The notes beneath the pieces were generated by a model. The model saw only the letters and a list, made by a program, of their open reading frames with translations, was not told where the DNA came from and ran no database searches. From Patagioenas fasciata (lineage: Eukaryota; Chordata; Aves; Columbiformes; Columbidae), in the NCBI RefSeq assembly GCF_037038585.1, contig NC_092521.1:103494398-103558397 (forward strand): a stretch of 64,000 nucleotides of DNA. The letters are read 5' to 3'. Shown here in pieces: positions 38,561 to 49,498 of the stretch; within the stretch, counting starts at the first letter, position 1; each line of letters begins with the position of its first letter. A program made the translations under genes and the position numbers.

Positions 38561-41100
38561 TAGATTTGGGGTTAGTTTTTGATTTGGGGTTAGGGGTTGG
38601 GGTTAGGTTTAGATTTGGGGTTAGGGTTTATGGTTAGGGGTTGAGGTTAGGTTTAGATTTGGGGTTAGGGTTTGGGGTTAGGGGTTGGGGTTAGGTTTAG
38701 ATTTGGGGTTAGGGCTTGGGGTTAGGTTTAGATTTTGGGTTAGGGTTTGGGGTTAGGGGTTGGGGTTAGGTTTAGATTTGGGGTTAGGTTTAGATTTGGG
38801 GTTAGGTTTAGATTGGGTTTAGGGGTTGGGGTTAGGGGTTGGGGTTAGGTTTAGATTTGGGGTTAGGGGTTGGGATTAGGGGTTGGGGTTAGGGGTTGGG
38901 GTTAGAGGTTGGGGTTAGGTTTAGATTTGGGGTTAGGTTTCGATTTGGGGTTAGGGGTTGGGGTTAGGTTTAGATTTGGGGTTAGGTTTAGATTTGGGGT
39001 TAGGGGTTGGGTTAGGTTTAGATTTGGGGTTAGGGCTTGGGGTTAGGTTTAGATTTGGGGTTAGGTTTAGATTTGGGGTTAGGGGTTGGGGTTAGCGGTT
39101 GGGGTTAGGTTGAGATTTGGGGTTAGGGGTTGGGGTTAGGTTTAGATTTGGGGTTAGGGGTTGGGGTTAGAGGTTGGGGTTAGGTTTAGATTTGGGGTTA
39201 TGTTTAGATTTGAGGTTAGGGGTTGGGGTTAGGTTTAGATTTGGGGTTAGGTTTCTATTTGGGGTTAGGGGTTGGGGATAGGTTTAGATTTGGGGATAGG
39301 TTTAGATTTGGGGTTAGGTGTTGGGGTTAGGTTTAGATTTGTGGTTAGGTTTAGATTTGGTGTTAGGGGTTGAGGTTAGGTTTAGATTTGGGGTTAGGTT
39401 TAGATTTGGGGTTAGGGGTTGGGGTTAGGTTTAGATTTGGGGTTAGGTTTAGATTTGGGGTTAGGGGTTGGGGTTAGGTTTAGATTTGGGTTTAGGGGTT
39501 GGGGTTAGGTTTAGATTTGGGGTTAGGTTTAGATTTTGGGGTTAGGTTTAGATTTGGGGTTAGGGGTTGGGGTAAGGGATTTGGGTTAGGGGTTGGGATT
39601 AGGTTTAGATTTGGGGTTAGGTTTAGATTTGGGGTTTAGATTTGGGGTTAGGTTTAGATTTGGGCTTAGGGGTTGGGGTTAGGTTTATATTTGGGGTTTA
39701 TATTTGGGGTTAGGTTTAGATTTGGGCTTAGGGGTTGGGGTTAGGTTTAGATTTGGGGTTAGGGGTTGAGGTTAGGTTTAGATTTGGGGTTAGGGGTTGG
39801 GGTTAGGTTTAGATTTGGGGTTAGGTTTAGATTTGGGTTTAGGGGTTGGGGTTAGGTTTAGATTTGGGGTTAGGGGTTGGGGTTAGGGGTTGGGGTTAGG
39901 TTTAGATTTGCGGTTAGGGGTTGGGGTTAGGTTTAGATTTGGGCTTAGGGGTTGGGGTTAGGGGTTGGGGTTAGGTTTAGATTTGGGGTTAGGATAGATT
40001 TGGGGTTAGGAGTTGGGGTTGGTTTAGATTTGGGGTTAGGTTTAGATCTGGGGTTAGGGGTTGGGGTTATGTTTAGATTTGGGGTTAGGTTTCTATTTGG
40101 GGTTAGGGGTTGGGGTTAGGTTTAGATTTGGGGTTAGGTTTAGATTTGGGGTTAGGAGTTGGGGTTAGGTTTAGATTTGGGGTTAGGTTTAGATCTGGGG
40201 TTAGGGGTTGGGGTTATGTTTAGATTTGGGTATAGGTTTAGATTTGGGGTTAGGGGTTGGGGTTAGGTTTAGATTTGGGGTTAGGGGTTGGGGTTAGAGG
40301 TTGGGGTTAGGTTTCTATTTGGGGTTAGGTTTATATTTGGGGTTAAGGGTTGGGTTTAGGTTTAGATTTGGGGTTAGGTTTAGATTTAGGGTTAGGTTTT
40401 GGGGTTAGGTTTAGATTTGGGGTTAGGTTTAGATTTGGGGTTAGGGGTTGGGGTTAGGAACTGGGGTGAGGTTTAGATTTGGGGTTAGTGGTTGGGGTTA
40501 GGGGTTGGGGTTAGGTTTAGGTTTAGATTTGGGGTTAGGGGTTGGGGTTAGGGGTTGGGGTTAGGTTTAGATTTGGGGTTAGGTTTAGATTTCGGGTTAG
40601 GGGTTGGGGTTAGGTTTAGATTTGGGGTTAGGTTTAGATTTGGGGTTAGGTTTACATTTCGGGTTAGGGGTTGGGTTTAGGTTTAGATTTGGGGTTAGGG
40701 GTTGGAGTTAGGTTTAGATTTGGGGTTAGATTTAGATTTGGGGTTTACATTTGGGGTTAGGTTTAGATTTGGTGTTAGGGATGGGGTTAGGTTTAGATTT
40801 GGGGTTAGGTTTAGATTTGGTGTTAGGGGTTGAGGTTAGCTTTAGATTTGGGGTTAGGTTTAGATTTGGTGTTAGGGGTTGGGGTTAGGTTTCTATTTGG
40901 GGTTAGGTTTATATTTGGGGTTAAGGGTTGGGGTTAGGTTTAGATTTGGGGTTAGGTTTAGATTTGGGGTTAGGTTTTGGGGTTAGGTTTAGATTTGGGG
41001 TTAGGTTTAGATTTAGGTTTAGGTGTTGGGGTTAGGTTTAGATTTGGGGTTAGGTTTAGATTTGGGGTTAGGGGTTGGGGTTAGGTTTAGATTTGGGGTT
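38561..41100 (+). repeat. Type I HOR segment with 62-bp insertion in its core
   Basis: GTTTTTGATTT at about 38575, GGTAAGGGATTT at about 39571 and GAACTGGGG at 40458. The core spacing is 885 bp, 62 bp more than 823. The extra text is near 39680-39740, where GGGGTTTATATTTGGGG and a repeated GGGCTTAGGGG appear. TTAGGTTTAGGTTTAG near 40511 is shared with 55.07, 58.68, 59.45, 61.87 and 62.64 kb. Confidence 0.83.
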
Positions 41101-42850
41101 AGGTTTAGATTTGGGGTTAGGGGTTGGGGTTAGGTTTAGATTTGGGGTTAGGTTTAGATTTGGGGTTAGGGGTTGGGGTTAGGTTTAGATTTGGGGTTAG
41201 GTTTAGATTTGGGGTTAGGGGTTGGGGTTAGGTTTAGATTTGGGGTTAGGTTTAGATTTGGGGTTAGGTGTTGGGTTTAGGTTTATATTTGGGTTTAGGT
41301 TTAAATTTGGGCTTAGGGGTTGGGGTTAGGTTTAGATTTGGGTTTAGGTTTAGATTTGGGGTTAGGTTTAGATTTGGGGTTAGGTTTAGATTTGGGGTTA
41401 GGGGTTGGGGTTAGGTTTAGATTTGGGGTTAGGGGTTGGGGTTAGGGGTTGGGGTTAGGGTTTGGGGTTAGGTTTAGATTTGGGGTTAGGTTTAGATTTG
41501 GGGTTAGGGGTTGGGGTTAGGTTTAGATTTGGGGTTAGGTTTAGATTTGGGGTTAGGGGTTGGGTTTAGGTTTATATTTGGGTTTAGGTTTAAATTGGGG
41601 CTTAGGGGTTGGGGTTAGGTTTAGATTTGGGTTTAGGTTTATATGTGGGGTTAGGGGTTGGGGTTAGGTTTAGATTTGGGGTTAGGTTTAGATTTGGGGT
41701 TAGGGGTTGGGGTTAGGTTTAGATTTGGGGTTAGGTTTAGATTTGGGGTTTACATTTGGGCTTAGGTTTAGATTTGGGGTTAGGTTTAGATTTGGGGTTA
41801 GGGGTTGGGTTTAGGTTTATATTTGGGTTTAGGTTTAAATTTGGGCTTAGGGTTTGGGGTTAGGTTTAGATTTGGGTTTAGGTTTAGATTTGGGGTTAGG
41901 TTTAGATTTGGGGTTAGGTTTAGACTTGGGGTTAGGGGTTGGGGTTAGGTTTAGATTTGGGGTTAGGGGTTGGGGTTAGGGGTTGGCGTTAGGGTTTGGG
42001 GTTAGGTTTAGATTTGGGGTTAGGTTTAGATTTGGGGTTAGGGGTTGGGGTTAGGTTTAGATTTGGGGTTAGGTTTAGATTTGGGGTTAGGGGTTGGGTT
42101 TAGGTTTAGATTTGGGTTTAGGTTTAAATTGGGGCTTAGGAGTTGGGGTTAGGTTTAGATTTGGGTTTAGGTTTATATGTGGGGTTAGGGGTTGGGTTTA
42201 GGTTTAGATTTGGGGTTAGGTTTAGATTTGGGTTTAGGTTTAGATTTAGGGTTAGGTTTAGATCTGGGGTTAGGGGTTGGGGTTAGGAACTGGGGTGAAG
42301 TTTAGATTTGGGGTTAGTGGTTGGGGCTAGGGGTTGGGGTTAGGTTTAGATTTGGGGTTAGGGGTTGGGGTTAGGTTTAGATTTGGGGTTAGGTTTACAT
42401 TTGGGGTTAGGGGTTGGGTTTAGGTTTAGATTTGGGTTTAGGGGTTGGGGTTAGGTTTAGATTTGGGGTTAGGTTTAGATTTGGGGTTAGGTTTAGATTT
42501 GGTGTTAGGGGTTGAGGTTGGCTTTAGATTTGGGGTTAGGTTTAGATTTGGTGTTAGGGGTTGGGGTTAGGTTTCTATTTGGGGTTAGGTTTATATTTGG
42601 GGTTAAGTGTTGGGGTTAGGTTTAGATTTGGGGTTAGGTTTAGATTTAGGGTTAGGTTTTGGGGTTAGGTTTAGATTTGGGGTTAGGTTTAGATTTAGGT
42701 TTAGGTGTTGGGGTTAGGTTTAGATTTGGGGTTACGTTTAGATTTGGGGTTAGGGGTTGCGGTTAGCTTTAGATTTGGGGTTAGGTTTAGATTTGGGGTT
42801 AGGGTTTGGGGTTAGTTTTAGATTTGGGGTTAGGTTTAGATTTGGGGTTA

Positions 42851-43162
42851 GGGGTTGGGGTTAGGTTTAGATTTGGGGTTAGGTTTAGATTTGGGTTTAG
42901 GAGATGGGGTTAGGTTTAGATTTGGGGTTAGGTTTAGATTTGGGGTTTAGATTTGGGGTTAGGTTTAGATTTGGGGTTAGGTTTAGATTTGGGGTTAGGT
43001 TTAGATTTGGGGTTAGGGGTTGGGGTTAGGTTTAGATTTGGGGTTAGGTTTAGATTTGGGTTTAGGAGATGGGGTTAGGTTTAGATTTGGGGTTAGGTTT
43101 AGATTTGGGCTTTAGATTTGGGGTTAGGTTTAGATTTGGGGTTAGGTTTAGATTTGGGGTTA
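42851..43162 (+). repeat. 165-bp tandem doublet in module J (copy 4)
   Basis: GAGATGGGG at 42901 and 43066, 165 bp apart; the rest of module J continues to about 43435. GGGCTTTAGATTT near 43109, in place of GGGGTTTAGATTT, is shared with 49.45 kb. Confidence 0.85.
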
Positions 43163-46100
43163 GAAGTTGGGGTTAGGGGTTTGGGTTGGGTGTTGGGGTT
43201 AGGTTTAGATTTGGGGTTAGGTTTTGGGGTTAGAGGTTGGGGTCAGGGGTTGGGGTTAGCTTTAGATTTGGGGTTACGTTTACATTTGGGTTTAGGTTTG
43301 GATTTGGGGTTAGGGGTTGGGGTTAGGGGTTGGGGTTAGGGGTTGGGGTTAGGTTTAGATTTGGGGTTAGGTTTAGATTTGGGGTTAGGAGTTGGGGTTT
43401 GTTTTAGATTTGGGGTTATGTTTAAATTCAGGGTTAGGGGTTGGGGTTAGGTTTAGATTTGGGGTTAGGGGTTGGGGTTAGATTTAGATTTGGGGTTAGG
43501 TTTAAATTTGGGGTTGGGGGTTGGGGTTAGGTTTAGATTTGGGGTTAGGTTTAGATTTGGGGTTAGGGGTTGGGGTTAGGGTTAGATTTGGGGTTAGGTT
43601 TAGATTTGGGGTTAGGGGTTGGGGTTAGGGTTTGGGGTTAGGGTTTGGGGTTAGGTTTAGATTTGGGGTTAGGTTTAAATTTGGGGTTAGGGGTTGGGGT
43701 TAGGTTTAGATTTGGGGTTAGGGGTTGGGGTTAGGTTTAGATTTGGGTTTAGGTTTAGATTTGGGGTTAGGGGTTGGGTTTAGGTTTAGATTTGGGTTTA
43801 GGTTTAAATTTGGGCATACGGGTTGGGGTTAGGTTTAGATTTGGGTTTAGGTTTAGATTTGGGGTTAGGTTTAGATTTGGGGTTAGGTTTAGATTTGGGG
43901 TTTGGGGTTGGGGTTAGGTTTAGATTTGGGGTTAGGGGTTGGGGTTAGGTTTAGATTTGGGGTTAGGTTTAGTTTTGGGGCTAGGGGTTGGGGTTAGATT
44001 TAGATTTGGGGTTAGGTTTACATTTGGGGTTAGGGGTTAAGGTTAGGTTTAGATTTGGGGTTAGGTTTATATTTGGGGTTAGGGGTTGGGGTTAGGTTTA
44101 GATTTGGGGTTAGGTTTAGATTAGGGGTTAGGGGTTGGGGTTAGGATTAGATTTGGGGTTAGGTTTAGATTTGGGGTTAGGGGTTGGGCTTAGGTTTAGA
44201 TTTGGGGTTAGGTTTAGATTTGGGGTTAGGGGTTGGGTTTAGGTTTATATTTGGGTTTAGGTTTAAATTTGGGCTTAGGGGTTGGGGTTAGGTTTAGATT
44301 TGGGTTTAGGTTTAGATTTAGGGTTAGGTTTAGATTTGGGGTTAGGTTTAGATTTGGGGTTAGGGGTTGGGGTTAGGTTTAGATTTGGGGTTAGGGGTTG
44401 GGGTTAGGGGTTGGGGTTAGGGTTTGGGGTTAGGTTTAGATTTGGGGTTAGGTTTAGATTTGGGGTTAGGGGTTGGGGTTAGGTTTAGATTTGGGGTTAG
44501 GTTTAGATTTGGGGTTAGGGGTTGGGTTTAGGTTTAGATTTGGGTTTAGGTTTAAATTGGGGCTTAGGGGTTGGGGTTAGGTTTAGATTTGGGTTTAGGT
44601 TTATATGTGGGGTTAGGGGTTGGGGTTAGGTTTAGATTTGGGGTTAGGTTTAGATTTGGGTTTAGGTTTAGATTTAGGGTTAGGTTTAGATCTGGGGTTA
44701 GGGGTTGGGGTTAGGAACTGGGGTGAGGTTTAGATTTGGGGTTAGTGGTTGGGACTAGGGGTTGGGGTTAGGTTTAGATTTGGGGTTGGGGGTTGTGGTT
44801 AGGGGTTGGGGTTAGGAGTTGGGGTTAGGTTTAGATTTGGGGTTAGGTTTACATTTGGGGTTAGGGGTTGGGTTTAGGTTTAGATTTGGGTTTAGGGGTT
44901 GGGGTTAGGTTTAGATTTGGGTTAGGTTTAGATTTGGGGTTAGGTTTAGATTTGGTGTTAGGGGTTGAGGTTAGCTTTAGATTTGGGGTTAGGTTTAGAT
45001 TTGGTGTTAGGGGTTGGAGTTAGGTTTCTATTTGGGGTTAGGTTTATATTTGGGGTTAAGGGTTGGGGTTAGGTTTAGATTTGGGGTTAGGTTTAGATTT
45101 GGGGTTAGGGGTTGGGGTTAGGTTTAGATTTGGGGTTAGGTTTAGATTTGGGGTTAGGGGTTGGGTTTAGGTTTAGATTTGGGTTTAGGTTTACATTTGG
45201 GCATAGGGGTTGGGGTTAGGTTTAGATTTGGGTTTAGGTTTAGATTTGGGGTTAGGTTTAGATTTGGGGTTAGGTTTAGATTTGGGGTTAGGGGTTGGGG
45301 TTAGGTTTAGATTTGGGGTTAGAGGTTGGGGTTAGGGGTTGCGGTTAGGGTTTGGGATTAGGTTTAGATTAGGGGTTAGGTTTAGATTTGGGGTTAGGGG
45401 TTGGGGTTAGGTTTAGATTTGGGTTTAGGTTTAGATTTGGGGTTAGGGGTTGGGTTTAGGTTTAGATTTGGGTTTAGGTTTAAATTTGGGCATAGGGGTT
45501 GGGGTTAGGTTTAGATTTGGGGTCAGGTTTAGATTTGGGGTTAGGTTTAGATTTGGGGTTAGGTTTAGATTTGAGGTTAGGGGTTGGGGTTAGGTTTAGA
45601 TTTGGGGTTAGGGGTTGGGGTTAGGTTTAGATTTGGGGTTAGGTTTAGATTTGGGGCTAGGGGTTGGGGTTAGATTTAGATTTAGGGTTAGGTTTACATT
45701 TGGGGTTAGGGGTTGGGGTTAGGAACTGGGGTGAGGTTTAGATTTGGGGTTAGGGGTTGGGGTTAGGTTTAGATTTGGGGTTAGGTTTAGATTTGGGGTT
45801 AGGGGTTGGGGTTAGGTTTAGATTTGGGGTTAGGTTTAGATTTGGGGTTAGGGGTTGTGGTTAGGTTTAGATTTGGGGTTAGGTTTAGATTTGGGGTTAG
45901 GTGTTGGGTTTAGGTTTATATTTGGTTTTAGGTTTAAATTTGGGCTTAGGGGTTGGGGTTAGGTTTAGATTTGGGTTTAGGTTTAGATTTGGGGTTAGGT
46001 TTAGATTTGGGGTTAGGTTTAGATTTGGGGTTAGGGGTTGGGGTTAGGTTTAGATTTGGGGTTAGGGGTTGGGGTTAGGGGTTGGGGTTAGGGTTTGGGG

Positions 46101-46452
46101 TTAGGTTTAGATTTGGGGTTAGGTTTAGATTTGGGGTTAGGGGTTGGGGTTAGGTTTAGATTTGGGGTTAGGTTTAGATTTGGGGTTAGGGGTTGGGTTT
46201 AGGTTTAGATTTGGGTTTAGGTTTAAATTGGGGCTTAGGGGTTGGGGTTAGATTTAGATTTGGGTTTAGGTTTATATGTGGGGTTAGGGGTTGGGGTTAG
46301 GTTTAGATTTGGGGTTAGGTTTAGATTTGGGTTTAGGTTTAGATTTAGGGTTAGGTTTAGATCTGGGGTTAGGGGTTGGGGTTAGGAACTGGGGTGAGGT
46401 TTAGATTTGGGGTTAGTGGTTGGGGCTAGGGGTTGGGGTTAGGTTTAGATTT

Positions 46453-46495
46453 GGGGTTAGGGGTTGGGGTTAGGGGTTGGGGTTAGGGGTTGGGG
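46453..46495 (+). other. Seven-tract G-quadruplex-prone run
   Basis: Three consecutive B monomers give seven GGGG tracts with 2-3-base loops. It starts 67 bp after GAACTGGGG at 46386. Confidence 0.8.
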
Positions 46496-46800
46496 TTAGG
46501 TTTAGATTTGGGGTTAGGTTTATATTTGGCGTTAAGGGTTGGGGTTAGGTTTAGATTTGGGGTTAGGTTTAGATTTAGGGTTAGGGGTTGGGGTTAGGTT
46601 TAGATTTGGGGTTAGGTTTAGATTTGGGTTTAGGTGTTGCGGTTAGGTTTAGATTTGGGGTTAGGTTTAGATTTGGGGTTAGGGGTTGGGGTTAGGTTTA
46701 GATTTGGGGTTAGGTTTAGATTTGGGGTTAGGGGTTGGGGTTAGGTTTAGATTTGGGGTTAGGTTTAGATTTGGGGTTAGGGGTTGGGGTTAGGCTTAGA

Positions 46801-47440
46801 TTTGGGGTTAGTTTTTGATTTGGGGTTAGGGGTTGGGGTTAGGTTTAGATTTGGGGTTAGGGTTTGTGGTTAGGGGTTGAGGTTAGGTTTAGATTTGGGG
46901 TTAGGGTTTGGGGTTAGGGGTTGGGGTTAGGTTTAGATTTGGGGTTAGGGCTTGGGGTTAGGTTTAGATTTTGGGTTAGGGTTTGGGGTTAGGGGTTGGG
47001 GTTAGGTTTAGATTTGGGGTTAGGTTTAGATTTGGGGTTAGGTTTAGATTGGGTTTAGGGGTTGGGGTTAGGGGTTGGGGTTTAGGTTTAGATTTGGGGT
47101 TAGGGGTTGGGATTAGGGGTTGGGGTTAGGGGTTGGGGTTAGAGGTTGGGGTTAGGTTTAGATTTGGGGTTAGGTTTCGATTTGGGGTTAGGGGTTGGGG
47201 TTAGGTTTAGATTTGGGGTTAGGTTTAGATTTGGGGTTAGGGGTTGGGTTAGGTTTAGATTTGGGGTTAGGGCTTGGGGTTAGGTTTAGATTTGGGGTTA
47301 GGTTTAGATTTGGGGTTAGGGGTTGGGGTTAGCGGTTGGGGTTAGGTTTAGATTTGGGGTTAGGGGTTGGGGTTAGGTTTAGATTTGGGGTTAGGGGTTG
47401 GGGTTAGAGGTTGGGGTTAGGTTTAGATTTGGGGTTAGGG
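46801..47440 (+). repeat. Type I fragment at the end of the first 6.3-kb copy
   Basis: GTTTTTGATTT near 46811, GGGCTTGGGG, GGGGTTTAGG at 47078, TTTCGATTT near 47177 and TAGCGGTTGG near 47332 are type I. It stops at about 47440, before GGTAAGGGATTT; in the second copy the same text continues into a full type I block after 53.7 kb. Confidence 0.8.
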
Positions 47441-49186
47441 TTCGATTTGGGGTTAGGGGTTGGGGTTAGGTTTAGATTTGGGGTTAGGTTTAGATTTGGG
47501 GTTAGGGGTTGGGGTTAGGTTTAGATTTGGGGTTAGGTTTAGATTTGGGGTTAGGGGTTGGGGTTAGGTTTAGATTTGGGGTTAGGTTTAGATTTGGGGT
47601 TAGGTGTTGGGTTTAGGTTTATATTTGGGTTTAGGTTTAAATTTGGGCTTAGGGGTTGGGGTTAGGTTTAGATTTGGGTTTAGGTTTAGATTTGGGGTTA
47701 GGTTTAGATTTGGGGTTAGGTTTAGATTTGGGGTTAGGGGTTGGGGTTAGGTTTAGATTTGGGGTTAGGGGTTGGGGTTAGGGGTTGGGGTTAGGGTTTG
47801 GGGTTAGGTTTAGATTTGGGGTTAGGTTTAGATTTGGGGTTAGGGGTTGGGGTTAGGTTTAGATTTGGGGTTAGGTTTAGATTTGGGGTTAGGGGTTGGG
47901 TTTAGGTTTAGATTTGGGTTTAGGTTTAAATTGGGGCTTAGGGGTTGGGGTTAGGTTTAGATTTGGGTTTAGGTTTATATGTGGGGTTAGGGGTTGGGGT
48001 TAGGTTTAGATTTGGGGTTAGGTTTAGATTTGGGGTTAGGGGTTGGGGTTAGGTTTAGATTTGGGGTTAGGTTTAGATTTGGGGTTAACATTTGGGCTTA
48101 GGTTTAGATTTGGGGTTAGGTTTAGATTTGGGGTTAGGGGTTGGGTTTAGGTTTATATTTGGGTTTAGGTTTAAATTTGGGCTTAGGGTTTGGGGTTAGG
48201 TTTAGATTTGGGTTTAGGTTTAGATTTGGGGTTAGGTTTAGATTTGGGGTTAGGTTTAGACTTGGGGTTAGGGGTTGGGGTTAGGTTTAGATTTGGGGTT
48301 AGGGGTTGGGGTTAGGGGTTGGCGTTAGGGTTTGGGGTTAGGTTTAGATTTGGGGTTAGGTTTAGATTTGGGGTTAGGGGTTGGGGTTAGGTTTAGATTT
48401 GGGGTTAGGTTTAGATTTGGGGTTAGGGGTTGGGTTTAGGTTTAGATTTGGGTTTAGGTTTAAATTGGGGCTTAGGAGTTGGGGTTAGGTTTAGATTTGG
48501 GTTTAGGTTTATATGTGGGGTTAGGGGTTGGGTTTAGGTTTAGATTTGGGGTTAGGTTTAGATTTGGGTTTAGGTTTAGATTTAGGGTTAGGTTTAGATC
48601 TGGGGTTAGGGGTTGGGGTTAGGAACTGGGGTGAAGTTTAGATTTGGGGTTAGTGGTTGGGGCTAGGGGTTGGGGTTAGGTTTAGATTTGGGGTTAGGGG
48701 TTGGGGTTAGGTTTAGATTTGGGGTTAGGTTTACATTTGGGGTTAGGGGTTGGGTTTAGGTTTAGATTTGGGTTTAGGGGTTGGGGTTAGGTTTAGATTT
48801 GGGGTTAGGTTTAGATTTGGGGTTAGGTTTAGATTTGGTGTTAGGGGTTGAGGTTAGCTTTAGATTTGGGGTTAGGTTTAGATTTGGTGTTAGGGGTTGG
48901 GGTTAGGTTTCTATTTGGGGTTAGGTTTATATTTGGGGTTAAGTGTTGGGGTTAGGTTTAGATTTGGGGTTAGGTTTAGATTTAGGGTTAGGTTTTGGGG
49001 TTAGGTTTAGATTTGGGGTTAGGTTTAGATTTAGGTTTAGGTGTTGGGGTTAGGTTTAGATTTGGGGTTAGGTTTAGATTTGGGGTTAGGGGTTGCGGTT
49101 AGCTTTAGATTTGGGGTTAGGTTTAGATTTGGGGTTAGGGTTTGGGGTTAGTTTTAGATTTGGGGTTAGGTTTAGATTTGGGGTTA

Positions 49187-49498
49187 GGGGTTGGGGTTAG
49201 GTTTAGATTTGGGGTTAGGTTTAGATTTGGGTTTAGGAGATGGGGTTAGGTTTAGATTTGGGGTTAGGTTTAGATTTGGGGTTTAGATTTGGGGTTAGGT
49301 TTAGATTTGGGGTTAGGTTTAGATTTGGGGTTAGGTTTAGATTTGGGGTTAGGGGTTGGGGTTAGGTTTAGATTTGGGGTTAGGTTTAGATTTGGGTTTA
49401 GGAGATGGGGTTAGGTTTAGATTTGGGGTTAGGTTTAGATTTGGGCTTTAGATTTGGGGTTAGGTTTAGATTTGGGGTTAGGTTTAGATTTGGGGTTA
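49187..49498 (+). repeat. 165-bp tandem doublet in module J (copy 5)
   Basis: GAGATGGGG at 49237 and 49402, 165 bp apart. This is the duplicated partner of 42851-43162 (offset 6336). Confidence 0.85.

Larger units (their letters stand above)
41101..47440 (+). repeat. 6.3-kb tandem duplication, first copy
   Basis: Landmarks recur 6336 bp later up to 44.7 kb: TGTTGGGTTTAG 41269/47605, TTTATATGTGG 41641/47977, GGGCTTAGG 41761/48097, GAACTGG 42287/48623 and the J frame 43118/49454. After an indel of about 89 bp near 45.3 kb the offset is 6247: GAACTGG 45723/51970 and 46386/52633, GGGGTTTAGG 47081/53328. The first copy ends near 47440 where GGGTTCGATTTGG marks the junction. This copy holds a type II block (41101-46800) plus a truncated type I block (46801-47440). 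Confidence 0.88.
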
